Shown here piece after piece: positions 1 to 9,874 of a stretch of DNA of 64,000 nt. Every line of letters starts with the position of its first letter. The first letter of the stretch is position 1. The stretch covers positions 404,226,645 to 404,290,644 of the forward strand of contig NC_053389.1 of assembly GCF_905171765.1 (NCBI RefSeq), read 5' to 3'. This stretch comes from Bufo bufo (lineage: Eukaryota > Chordata > Amphibia > Anura > Bufonidae). Both the position numbers and the translations under genes were made by a program. Under the pieces are notes generated by a model. That model was given only the letters and a program-made list of their open reading frames with translations. It made no database searches and was not told the DNA's origin.

Positions 1-131
1 CGTTTGTTTATTGCTTGACGACGCGGTGGTCTCTCCTGGGACCTCCGACTCGTGACACATCCGGTATGCAGACAATAAATACAGCAGCGTGGGGACCATT
101 TTGAGGCCAAGGCATGTCATCAGGCCTTTTG

Positions 132-3100
132 TTAGTCAAACGTATCCCCCACTGTCAGTCCCTTCGGGATCCATGCCTCATTCATCTTAATGAAGGTGAG
201 GTAATCAACACTTTTTTGACCGAAGCGACTTCTTTTGTCAGTGACAATGCCTCCTGCTGCACTGAAGGTCCTTTCTGACAGGACACTTGAAGCGGGGCAG
301 GCCAGAAGTTCTATCGCAAACTGGGATAGCTCAGGCCACAGGTCAAGCCTGCACACCCAGTAATCAAGGGGTTCATCGCTCCTCAGAGTGTCGATATCTG
401 CAGTTAAGGCGAGGTAGTTTGCTCCCTGTCGGTCGAGTCGTTCTCTAAAGCTGAAGGGCTGTGGCGATGTGTAGGACTGAAAAAGCTCTGCATGTCCTCC
501 ATCAACAACACATCTGTAAAGCGTCTTGTCCTTGCCGCCGTGGTCATGGTAGGAGGAGGATTACTTTCACGTCTTCCCCAGTTAGATTCCCGTTGTACTG
601 TGACATCCCCCTTATAAGCTGTGTAAAGCATATTTTTTTGTTTGGTTTTGAACTGCTGCATCCTTTCTGACTTTCAGTAATTTGGTAACATTTCCACCAC
701 TTTCTGCTTATACCGGGGGTCTAGTAGTGTGGCCACCCAGTACAGGTCGTTCTCCTTCATCCTTTTTATACGAGGGTCCCTCAACAGACATGACATCATG
801 AAAGACCCCATTTGCACAAGGTTGGATGCCGAGCTACTCATTTCCCGTTCCTTGTCCTCACTGATGTCATTGACGGTCTGTTCTTCCCCCCAGCCACGTA
901 TAACACCATGGGTCCTAGATAGGTGACAACAACGAGCACCCTGGGATGCCTGCTGTGGTTGGTCTTCCTCCTCCTCAAAGCCACATTCCTCCTCTCACTC
1001 CTCTTCCTCATACTCCTCTTGCAGCGTTGCCGCAGGTCCGGCAAGCGATGATGACAAGGCTGTTTCTGGTGGTGATGGTGACCATAACTCTTCCTCTTCA
1101 CGCTCATCTACAGCCTGATCCAGCACTCTTTGCAGGGCACGCTCCAGGAAGAAAACAAATGGGATGAGGTCGCTGATGGTGCCTTCGGTGCGACTGACTA
1201 GGTTTGTCACCTCCTCAAAAGGACGCATGAGCCTACAGGCATTACGCATGAGCGTCCAGTAACATGGCAAAAAAATTCCCAGCTCCGCAGAGGCTGTCCT
1301 AGCACCCCGGTCATACAAATACTTGTAGACGGCTTTTTCTTGTTGGAGCAGGCGGTCGAACATTAGGAGTGTTGAATTCCAACATGTCGGGCTGTCAGAA
1401 ATCAAGCGCCTCACTGGCATGTTGTTTCGGCGCTGAATGTTTGAAAAGTGCGCCATGGCCGTGTAGGAATGCCTGAAATGGCCACACACCTTCCTGGCCT
1501 GCTTGAGGACGTCCTGTAAGCCTGGGTACTTAGACACAAAGCGTTGTATGATGAGATTCAACACATGTGACAACTTGTCCAAATTCAATGCTGCCAACAA
1601 ATTGCTTCCATTGTCACACACCACTTTGCCGATCTCCAGTTGGTCCTGGGTCAGCCACTGATCCACCTGTGCGTTCAGGGCGGACAGGAGTGCTGGTCTG
1701 ATGTGGCTCTCTGCTTTCAGGCAAGTCAACCCCAAGACAGCGTGACACTGTCGTATCCGGGATGTGGAATAGCCCCTGGGGAGCTGGGGGGATTCAGTTG
1801 ATGTGCAGCCAGACGCCGCAGCAGAAGAGGACTCAGCAGAGGTTATCGAAGAGGATGGAGTAGGAGGAGTAGAGGAGGTGACAGTAGGCCTGCCTGCAAG
1901 TCGTGGCGGTGTCACCAACTTCGCTGCAGAGCCACGCATTCCAGCCGTCAGCAGGTTGACCCAATGCGCAGTGTACGTGATATACCTGCCCTGACCATGC
2001 TTTGCAGACCAGGTATCAGTGGTCAGATGGACCCTTGCCCCAACACTGTATGCCAGAGATGCCATGACTTCCTTTTCAATCACTGAGTAGAGGTTTGGGA
2101 TTGCCTTTTTAAAAAAAAAAATTTGTCCGGGTACCTTCCACTGTGGTGTCCCAATAGCAACAAATTTTTTGAAGGTCTCAGACTCCACCAGCTGGTATGG
2201 TAAAAGCTGGCGGGCTAAGAGTTCTGTCAAGCCAGCTGTCAGACGCCAGGCAAGGGGGTGACTCTGTGACATTGGCTTCTTATGTTCAAACATTTCCTTG
2301 ACAGACACCTGACTGTGGGCAGATGAGATAGAACTGCTGAAGGCGGAGTGGCGGGTGGTTGAGAGGGGGCAAGGAGGACAGCAGTGGTTGACATGGCTGA
2401 AGATGCTGGACCAGGAGGAGGATGGTGGCTTTGAGTTTGTGTGCTGCTTGTACTCATGTGTTGATCCCATAGGCGTTTGTGATGTGCAATCATGTGCCTT
2501 CGCAAAGCAGTTGTACCGAGGTGGGTGTTGGACTTCCCACGACTCAGTTTCTTTTGGCACAGGTTGCAAATGGCGTTGCTGTTATCAGAGGCAGACACAC
2601 AAAAAAATGCCACACTGTTGAGCTTTGTAATGACGGCATTCTGGTGGTGGCAACAGCATGCGTTGATTGGCGTGCTGTCTGGCTGACCCCGGGAGCCGAT
2701 ACATGCTGTCTGACTGTGCCACTAGCTCCTTGCGACAACCTCTCCATGCTTCCAACTCGTCTCCTCCTTCTCTCTGTCTCCCCTTCTGAACTTTTCCCCT
2801 CATCATCAACCACTTCACTTGTATCTGACACCTCAGCAAAGGAAGCAGCAGCGGGTACAACATCATCATCATCATCACACTGTACGTCCATGTGTGTAAT
2901 GCTGCCGGACTGAGACATATCCCTGTTATCTCTATCCTCTGGCAATAAAGGTTGCGCATCACTAATTTCATCCAACTGATGTGTAAATAACTAATCTGAC
3001 AGATCAAGTGAAGCTGCTGTGGTGGCTGTGGTGGTAGTGGTGGTGGTGGCGGTGGCCGGGAGAGTGGTAACTTGAGAGCAGGTGACCAAAGCTGAGCTGG

Positions 3101-3290
3101 AGGAGGATGGTGCGTCAAGGTTCTTAGCGGAAGCTGTTGAAGATTGGGTGTCCTGTGTAAGCCAGTCAACTATTTTCTCTGAATTTTTTGGGTTCAAGGT
3201 ACGTGGCCTCTGAACACTGGGCAATATTCCAGGGCCAGTAGAAATCACAGCACCATGACCACGGCAGCCCCTGCGGGGTGGCCTGCCTCT
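132..3290 (-). pseudogene. hAT transposase (BED zinc finger), decayed
   Basis: This is a transposase for cut-and-paste transposition with a BED finger for terminal-repeat binding. In order on the minus strand: a Ser/Thr-rich leader (3290-2990); an acidic region ending in the aromatic SSTVWHFF start of the BED finger (2975-2600); the CxxC and H(x)nH part (CNLCQKKL, RRHMIAHH, 2610-2490); the catalytic core (2240-1000) with HLTTDTW (first Asp) and VVCDNGSNLLAAL (second Asp); a LLDPRYK segment near 700; and the hATC dimerisation motif LLACPASSVLSERTFSAAGG (290-240), ending at a stop at 132. The frame is broken by a shift inside the BED finger, a stop at 995, and several stops and shifts between 360 and 1000. 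It is related to, but clearly a different family from, the hAT at 40404-48249. Confidence 0.85.
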
Positions 3291-3329
3291 GCCTGTAATT
3301 TTTTTTTAGATAAGTGGTACTATGCGTGC

Positions 3330-4045
3330 AAGTTACTGTGCCACACTATATAAGTGGTGGGCAGTGGGCACAGTACAGTCTGTGTGGGCCAGACACACAC
3401 TGGCTTGCAACTGGGATTATATCACAGAAAAATATTAAATTGAATTTTTTTTATCTGCAAGGTATTTGTGAGTGAGTGACACCCTGTAACGGTATGAGTG
3501 GTGGGCTAGCCAGTGGCCACAGTACAGTCTGTGGACCAGAAACACACTGGCTTGCAACTGGGATTATATAACAGAAAAATATTAAATATAATTTTTTTTA
3601 TCTGCAAGGTATTTGTGAGTGAGTGACACCCTGTAACGGTATGAGTGGTGGGCTAGCCAGTGGCCACAGTACAGTCTGTGGGCCAGACACACACTGGCTT
3701 GCAACTGGGATTATATCACAGAAAAATATTAAATTGATTTTTTTTTATCTGCAAGGTATTTGTGAGTGAGTGACACCCTGTAACGGTATGAGTGGTGGGC
3801 TAGCCAGTGGCCACAGTACAGTCTGTGGGCCAGACACACACTGGCTTGCAACTGGGATTATATCACAGAAAAATATTAAATTGAATTTTTTTTATCTAAA
3901 AGGTATGTGTGAGTAACACCCTGTATGAATGGTGTGCACACAGTACTGTCTGTAGGCCAGACAGTCTCTCACTGGCTTGCAACTGCTATTATATCACAGA
4001 GAAATAATAAATGTAATTTTTTTTATCTGCAAGGTAATTTCTGTC
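3330..4045. repeat. 147-bp tandem repeat inside hAT 5' region
   Basis: The phrase tggcttgcaactgggattat recurs at 3401, 3548 and 3695 with exact 147-bp spacing, again at 3842, and in a degenerate, shortened form at 3973. Units differ by only a few bases except at the edges. The array lies between the hAT terminus and the transposase leader, where the promoter would be expected. It is non-coding. Confidence 0.9.
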
Positions 4046-4342
4046 ACACCCTCTAACACTTTCCCTATTAGATCAGCAGCAGCAGCACTCTCCCTCCTCT
4101 TACTAAGAATGCAGCTTCCGAATGAATCTAAAATGGATGCTGTCCAGGAGGTAGGAGGGTCTGGGAGGGAGGGTCTGCTGCTGATTGGCTGGAATGTGTC
4201 TGCTGACTGTGAGGTACAGGGTCAAAGTTTACTCAATGATGATGTATAGGGGGCGTACCAAACATCGCATATGTACGCCCGTCGCGGCGAACGCGAACAA
4301 GCTATTGAACTATTCGCCGGCGAACTATTCGGGACATCTCTA

Positions 4343-5521
4343 GTGGGGTTATGTAGTTGTAGCCAAGGCAACCCTAGTACCACCTCAACCGGTAGGTTCT
4401 CCAGGACTAAAAGGGAATATCTCTCTAAGTGGCACCCACCCACGGTTAGAGAAATCTCTGAGGTACATGAGCTCACCGTACCACCAATAAGAGGAGTAGC
4501 ATTAATAGCCATGACATGGATAGGAGTTGGTAAAGAAAACATTGGAATACCCAAGCTTGCAGCGTACTCATAGTCAATAAAGCTGGCCGCTGAGCCAGAA
4601 TCAATAAAGGCCTTACCCGGCCATTTATCTACCCCCAGATAAATCGTAATGGGTACCAAAAGCTTACATTTAGAAAAATCATGGTGTACCTGGTTTTTAG
4701 GTTGCCTTGCCTTAGGAGACTTGACAGAAAGGACCTTCTTAGGACACTGGTTGATCCAATGGTCAGGATCTCCACAGTAAAAGTATTCTCCACGTCTGCG
4801 GCGAAGATTCCCTCGGGTCATGCCAACCTGCATGAGTTCCTCGATGGAGACCTCAGCGTTGTCTCTGGGATAGGCCTCTGGCTGGACCACCATCTGGGAA
4901 GAGAACTGTCGTTCCTGTCGTCTCTCTCTAACCCGTCGGTCAAGTCGGACAACAAGGGTCATCATCTCCTTTAAGTACTCTGGAAGTTGATAACTGACCA
5001 GAAGATCCTTTAAATTATCAGACAGACCTGACCTGAACTTACTTTTCAGGGCTGGTTCGTTCCATCCTGAGGGGACAAACCACCTTCTGAATTGGGTGCA
5101 ATAATCCTGCGCAGGTAGATTGCCCTGAACCAGTGCCTTTAGAGCCGCCTCGGCTACCAGAGCCCTGGAAGAACCCCTCCACAGAAGTTAAACAACTGGC
5201 GCCAGCAGGTAAAGAGAACGCCAAGTCCTGGGGATCACCCTGTAGTCGGGAAATGATAATGGCCACGCGTTGACTCTCGGGGCCAGAGGATACGGGGCAC
5301 AAACGGAAGTAAAGTCTGCAACTCTCCTTAAAAGAGAGAAACTTCTTCCGGTCTCCAGAAAAGGGTTCTGGGAGCTTAATCTGGGGCTCAAAATGCGGAA
5401 TGGAGGCCTGAGGAGTGGAAGAACCTTGCCCTAAATCAAAAGAACTGAGTTTTTTCCCTAGCTCCTGCACCATCTGCGTCAGATTAGAGACATGGTCAGT
5501 CAGGGTCACCAGAGGATTCAT
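4343..5521 (-). pseudogene. Gypsy gag and protease, decayed fragment
   Basis: Gag would form the particle shell and protease would cleave the polyprotein. The start is the ATG at 5521. The N-terminal part has a coiled-coil-like leader (LTDHVSNLTQMVQELGKKL) and the Gypsy capsid signature LPEPFSGDRKKFLSFKESC. After a break around 5040-5160, a second frame carries the nucleocapsid knuckle (YFYCGDPDHWINQCP, near 4790-4750) whose first cysteine is replaced by tyrosine, then a retropepsin with AFIDSGSAASFID (active-site DSG, near 4600). The last retrotransposon codons encode GLPWLQLHNPT, after which the frame reads straight into hAT terminal sequence. Frameshift, lost zinc ligand and insertion all show it is dead. 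Confidence 0.8.
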
Positions 5522-5549
5522 TATACAGTGGTTATTGGGCCTGTTAATC

Positions 5550-6232
5550 TGTAATGGTCAGGTACACACACACACACACAGGGGGGAGGATAGTGACCAC
5601 TGCGCTCCACCCTCACCCGTGGCCCTGCCTACTTGCCTCACGAGTCCTGATGACAGGGGACAACTGAACGTCAATCCCTAACTTAGGATACGTGCGGGAA
5701 GGACAGACAAGACAAATAACGGATAGTGAACGGACCGGGTCAAAACCAAGAGGACAACACAGTACAGAGGGATAAGCAAAGAATGGTCAGGAGAAGCCGG
5801 GGTCATAAATACCAGGAGAGTCGAGAAGTACCAAAGGAGTCCGCAAAGAATAGTCAGGTGGAAGCCAAGGTCGAAATACCAGGAGGGATGCGCAGTGCAG
5901 GAGGAGCAGGCAAAGGATCGTCAGGGAACAGGATCAGGTAAGTATACAGGTATCCAACAAACGCCAGGAACGCCTGAATTAACAGGCAGGCTGCCTGTAT
6001 TTATAGTGGGGAGTGAGGGTCATGTGACGTGGCCAGCGTCACATGACCGACAAACCGACCAGTCGAGCACGGAGTGATCAGCTCGGCGCTCAAGGCAGAC
6101 CTAAGAGCAGGGAGCCTCCCAGCTAGCAAAGCCGCCCTGGGAACGAGGTCAAACACAGATCCTCGCTCCCAAAGCTAAGCAGCAGGTCTGCGTCTGATGG
6201 GAGACCGAGTGCACCTTCGGCACCCCGTTACA
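5550..6232 (-). repeat. Gypsy 5' LTR (683 bp)
   Basis: On the minus strand the LTR opens TGTAACGGGG at 6232 and closes CCATTACA at 5550, giving TGTAA/TTACA inverted ends. A (CA)n tract lies at 5563-5580. The gag start codon follows 28 bp after the end. The partner LTR is not in the window, so divergence cannot be measured. Confidence 0.7.
6128..6232 (+). other. 5S-rRNA-like sequence within the LTR (antisense to the retrotransposon)
   Basis: Read on the plus strand, this stretch contains agctaagcag (6173-6182), matching the 5S internal-control box A core, then ggtctg (intermediate-element-like), then tgatgggagaccg (6195-6207), matching box C apart from one missing G. Upstream blocks gccctgg and gatcctcg also resemble 5S. 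The box A to box C gap is about 8 nt shorter than in vertebrate 5S. It occupies the outer edge of the LTR. It is not a functional 5S gene: the terminal helix is absent. Confidence 0.5.
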
Positions 6233-6239
6233 TATATAT

Positions 6240-6465
6240 TACAGGCTATAGCTACTAGAGAGGGGTCGTTGATCCAGGGAGTCATTCTGATTGCCTGATT
6301 GGAGTCGGGAAGGAATTTTTTATTCCCCTAAAGTGAGGAAAATTGGCTTCTACCTCACAGGGTTTTTTTGCCTTCCTCTGGATCAACTTACAGGATAACA
6401 GGCCGAACTGGATGGACAAATGTCTTTTTTCGGCCTTATGTACTATGTTACTATGTTACCTTCGG
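6240..6465 (+). repeat. CR1/L2-like LINE 3' tail
   Basis: The stretch has the typical 3' end of an amphibian CR1/L2-group LINE: gatccagggagtcattctga, cagggtttttttgccttcct, gaactggatggacaaatgtc, and a short terminal microsatellite tatgttactatgttac. No reverse transcriptase precedes it because the Gypsy LTR abuts it. The family call rests on recalled similarity of such tails. Confidence 0.65.
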
Positions 6466-6520
6466 ATTTACTCGGATTTCGGGAGACGCTGTACGGATTT
6501 TCTCAGCTGGAGTGTAAAAT

Positions 6521-6683
6521 GTCCGTAACAGTCTCCCATACTGGAAAGAAAAGATGGTGCAGAGTGTGTGACAGGAGGGGGATACGGAAGGACACCACCA
6601 CTCAGTGTGACACATGCCCCAATCATCCGGGCCTCTGCATTATTGGTTACTTCAGGGAGTACCACACTTCTATGGAGTACTAA
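6521..6683 (+). pseudogene. piggyBac transposase C-terminal Cys-rich domain, fragment
   Basis: Only the last ~50 residues of a PGBD-type transposase remain. They contain the cysteine-rich zinc-binding domain that closes these proteins: CRVCDRRGIRKDT, then CDTCPNHPGLC, ending in YFREYHTSMEY and a stop at 6683. The same domain closes the longer copy at 27170-28549 (CCVCSRSGIRLDTRYFC). The catalytic Asp-rich core is absent, so this is a relic. It sits right after a LINE tail, which suggests the LINE-containing DNA replaced the upstream portion. Confidence 0.75.
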
Positions 6684-7251
6684 ATTTATCATCCCCTTCC
6701 CCAATTTTAATTCCATTTAGCCACTGACAATCGAAATAGCCACTGACAATCGAAAAAAAAATATGGTTCTCAGACTTGAGACACCCCCAATTTTTTTTTT
6801 TTTTTAAGTTGACATATTATGTATCGCCACATCCATAAGAATCTGCTCTATAAAAATACCCCATGACCTAGCCCCTCATATGAACACGGTCAAAAAAATA
6901 AAATACAGTGCAAAAAAAGGTATTTATTTGTCACCTTGCATCACAAAAAGTGTAATAGCAAGCGATCAAAAAGTCATATGCCCCCCAAAAAAGCGTCCCC
7001 TCACCCCACAAAAAATGAGCACCTACCTAAGACAATCGGCTAAAAACTAAAAAAAAAATGACTCAGAGTATGGAGATACAAAAATTTTTTTTTTGTTTAA
7101 AAAAGGATAATATAGTGTAAAACCTAAATAAATTTAAAAAAGTAGACATATTAGGTATCGCCGCGTCCGTAATAATCTGCTCTATAAAAATACCCCATGA
7201 CCTAACCCCTCAGATGAACACGGTCAAAATTTTTTTTGTAAAAACAGTGCA

Positions 7252-8025
7252 AGGGTTAACAGCCAAACAAAACGTAATATTTATTACCCTGATTCTGCAG
7301 TTTACAGAAACAACCCATATGTGGTCGTAAACTGCTGTATGACCAAACGGCAGGGCGCAGAAGGAAAGGAACGCCATATGGTTTCTGGAAGGCAGATGTC
7401 CCATTTGAAGAACCCCTGATGCACCCCCTATAGCAGAAACTCCATAAAAGTGATCCCATCTAAGAAACTACACCCCTCAAGGTATTCAAAACTGATTTTA
7501 CAATCTTTATTAACCCTTTAGGTGTTCCTTAACAGTTTATGGCAAATGGAGATGAAATTTCAGAATTTTTATTTTTGGTAACCTTGCCTCACAAAAATGT
7601 AATATAGAGCAACCAAAAATCATCTGTACCCTAACTGCCACCTTATCCCATAGTTTCCAAAATGGGGTAACCTTTATGGAGTTTCTACTCTAGGGGTGCA
7701 TCAGGGGGGCTTCAAATGGGACATGGTGTAAATAAACCAGTCCAGCAAAATCTTCCTTCCAAAAACCACACAGTAGTTTACGACCACATATGGGGTGTTT
7801 CTGAAAATGACAGAATCAGGATAATAAATATTGAGTGTTGTTTGGCTGTTAACCCTTGCTTTGTTACTGGAAAAAATAAATAAAAATGGAAAATTTTCAA
7901 AAAATTGAAATTCTTAAATTTCATCTCCATTTGCCAATAACTCTTGTGGAACACATAAAGGGTTAACAAAGTTTGTAATATCAGTTTTGAATACCTTGAG
8001 GGGTGTAGTTTCTAGAATGGGTGGT
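7252..8025. repeat. Internal inverted repeats of the piggyBac 3' region
   Basis: The block 7252-7455 (ggttaacagccaaacaaaac ... agaaactccataaaag) reappears inverted at 7665-7858, and 7455-7576 (aactacacccctcaaggtat ... tttcatctccatttgcc-type) reappears inverted at 7895-8025. The order is A B A' B', not a simple A B B' A' hairpin, so the two halves can pair separately. Non-coding. Confidence 0.75.
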
Positions 8026-8464
8026 TTCTATTATGTAAGCCTCACAAAGTGACTTCAGACCTGAACTGGTCCTTAAAAAGTGGGTTTTTGAAAATTTCAG
8101 AAAAAATTCAAGATTTGCTACTAAACTTCTAAGCCTTGTAACATCCCCAAAAAATAAAATTGCATTCCCAAAATGATCCAAACATTAAGTAGACATATGG
8201 GGAATGTAAAGTAATAACTATTTTTGGAGGTATTACTATGAATTATAGAAGTAGAGAAATTGAAAATTTTGGTTAAATTTGGTATTTTTTTACTCCATTT
8301 TACCAGTGTCATGAAGTACAATATGTGATGAAAAAACAATCTCAGAATGGCCTGGATAAGTAAAAGCGTTTTAAAGTTATTCACACATAAAGTGATACTG
8401 GTCAGATTTGCAAAAAATGGCCTGGTCCTTAAGGTTAAATATGGCCGTGTCCTTAAGGGGTTAA

Positions 8465-8789
8465 AGGGGTTCTCTGGGAAATACTGAAAAAACATTTTGT
8501 AGTAAATAAATTCTTTGCCTTTAAATATTTATAATGGCTCAATTAGTCTAAAGGACAATCAGTGAAGGAGCTAAAATGGCGGCTCTTAAATTTTAGTGAT
8601 CTGGGGCATAGGCAATATTCGTTTTTGCAATATTTTGTGAATTTTTCGCATAATATTCACAATAAATTAGAAAATTCTAGAATTTGTGATCTCACATTTT
8701 ATGCAACTTCACATTTTATCAGGTCTGAGTAGATATTACTGATTAGTGCTCTAAGTATTGTTGTGACATCACAGCACTATGTCTGTAGC
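8465..8789. repeat. MITE fragments; left half of an AT-rich MITE interrupted by the chromovirus
   Basis: 8465-8604 begins TTAAAGGGGTTCTCTGGGAA-like and looks like the end of a different short interspersed repeat. From about 8605 the sequence is rich in aatattcg / gcaatatt / cgcataatatt motifs that recur in inverted form at 15520-15630. The two parts are separated by the complete LTR element at 8790-15140. No gene is visible. Confidence 0.5.
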
Positions 8790-8828
8790 TGTAACAGTAC
8801 AGCCTGGATCGCAGCGGCTCCCTGTGAC

Positions 8829-8860
8829 TCCGCCCACATACCTCCAGGCCTTAAATAGAA
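8829..8860 (+). promoter_or_regulatory. Putative LTR promoter (GC box plus TATA-like)
   Basis: A CCGCCC box is followed about 15 bp later by ttaaata (8851-8857), with the same layout in the 3' LTR near 14140. The position 60 bp into the LTR is plausible for U3, but no transcription start can be seen directly. Confidence 0.45.
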
Positions 8861-9130
8861 GACAGGTGCTAAGCAGGGTGTTCCACTAATGGAGTGCGCA
8901 CCCTGCTAGCTCCATTGCATCTGAGGACTCTGTCCACATATCCAGACCTGGATCCCTAACGACATTGTGAAGGACTGCCTACCTTCTTGCCACTGGCTTC
9001 CCCACTGCTGGCTTCCTAGCCAGGACCAACTAACCGCAAGTATATGCCTGTTACCTGCTCTGATTAGGGTCCTGGAACTCAGAGTGGGGTGGTTCCTGCT
9101 GGTGTGAGGCGATATTCCCAAACCAACTCT

Positions 9131-9630
9131 GAACTCAGGACATGCTATACAAACTCTGAACCTACTGCATATTATATACTAAACTGAGGACATGCTATAC
9201 TAACTCTGAACCTGCTGCATATTATATACTAAACTGAGGACATGCTATACTAACTCTGAACCTGCTGCATATTATATACTAAACTGAGGACATGCTATAC
9301 TAACTCTGAACCTGCTGCATATTATATACTAAACTGAGGACATGCTATACTAACTCTGAACCTGCTGCATATTATATACTAAACTGAGGACATGCTATAC
9401 TAACTCTGAACCTGCTGCATATTATATACTAAACTGAGGACATGCTATACTCACTCTGAACCTACTGCATATTATATACTAAAACTGAGGACATGCTATA
9501 CTAACTCTGAACCTACTGCATACTACATACTAAACTGAGGACATGCTATTTACTAACCCTGAACCTATGGCATACTATATACTAAACTGAGGGCATACTA
9601 CTGTATATACTAACTCTGAACTGTGCACAA
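9131..9630. repeat. 50-bp tandem array in the 5' LTR (about 10 copies)
   Basis: Units begin (g/a)aact(g/c)agga and repeat at 9131, 9181, 9231, 9281, 9331, 9381, 9431, 9482, 9532 and 9582. Internal units are almost identical. Each unit contains ctaactctgaacctgctgca and attatatacta. The 3' LTR has a matching array at 14422-14905. Confidence 0.93.
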
Positions 9631-9859
9631 GCTTATACTAACTTGTGACTCCTGTAATACTGGGGGACCTTCCTTTCCAGCAGTAACTAATTAGATGGAT
9701 AGCGGTAAATGATTTTGTTACCCCAAACTCTCCGCCAAGACTGAGAGAGACGCCTGGGGTACATACTGAGTAACCGCGAATCTCACAGGGATAATAGTGG
9801 ATGTCCATTGCTTCCGCAGTTGAGATCCTAACTGATCAACTAGGTGCGTTACATATTAG

Positions 9860-9874
9860 TGGAACCCACATGGA
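9860..9874 (+). promoter_or_regulatory. Candidate primer-binding site
   Basis: TGGAACCCACATGG begins six bases after the LTR end and would pair with a tRNA whose 3' end reads like TGGGTTCCA. It overlaps the gag start codon at 9870. The tRNA species was not identified. Confidence 0.45.

Larger units (their letters stand above)
1..4342 (-). mobile_element. hAT DNA transposon (ZBED-type), 5' terminus in window, 3' terminus off the left edge
   Basis: The element runs on the minus strand. Its 5' end is visible at about 4342, where the minus strand reads TAGAGATGTCCCGAATAGTT, a hAT-like terminus with further inverted GTTCGCCGGCGAAC-type symmetry just inside. Downstream come a 147-bp tandem repeat, an acidic and serine-rich leader, a BED finger, the RNase H-like hAT core, and the C-terminal dimerisation region ending near 132. 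The 3' terminal repeat is not in the window, so the 8-bp duplication cannot be checked. Sequence right of 4342 is Gypsy gag-pro, so the hAT jumped into that retrotransposon. Confidence 0.85.
4343..6232 (-). mobile_element. Ty3/Gypsy LTR retrotransposon, 5' part (LTR, gag, protease), truncated by hAT
   Basis: On the minus strand this runs LTR (6232 to 5550), short leader, gag start codon at 5521, zinc-knuckle region, and retropepsin, then stops abruptly at the hAT terminus at 4342. No reverse transcriptase is present on this side of the hAT, so the rest lies beyond the left edge or is lost. No convincing primer-binding site beginning with TGG follows the LTR. Confidence 0.8.
6466..8464 (+). 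mobile_element. piggyBac-type element, 3' part
   Basis: It starts with the end of a piggyBac transposase (6521-6683), followed by long AT-rich non-coding sequence with inverted internal repeats, and ends ...gtccttaaggggttaa at 8464, a terminus with the TTAA target expected for piggyBac. The left half of the element is missing. Confidence 0.65.
8790..9853 (+). repeat. 5' LTR of the chromovirus
   Basis: Starts TGTAACAG and ends GCGTTACA. It contains a likely promoter (CCGCCC and TTAAATA at about 8830-8857) and a 50-bp tandem array (9131-9630). Differences from the 3' LTR include small indels near 9600 (gggcatactactgtatat against gggcatactatat) and single substitutions. Confidence 0.93.

Noticed and set aside
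1803..1994. Plus-strand 63-codon frame
   Set aside because: Antisense of the hAT transposase core, no independent motif.
6128..6232. Genuine 5S rRNA gene
   Set aside because: Box spacing is shortened and the terminal stem is absent; it is reported only as 5S-like.
9131..9630. CRISPR-like regular array
   Set aside because: Head-to-tail 50-bp units without spacers, located in both LTRs of a retrotransposon in a eukaryotic genome.
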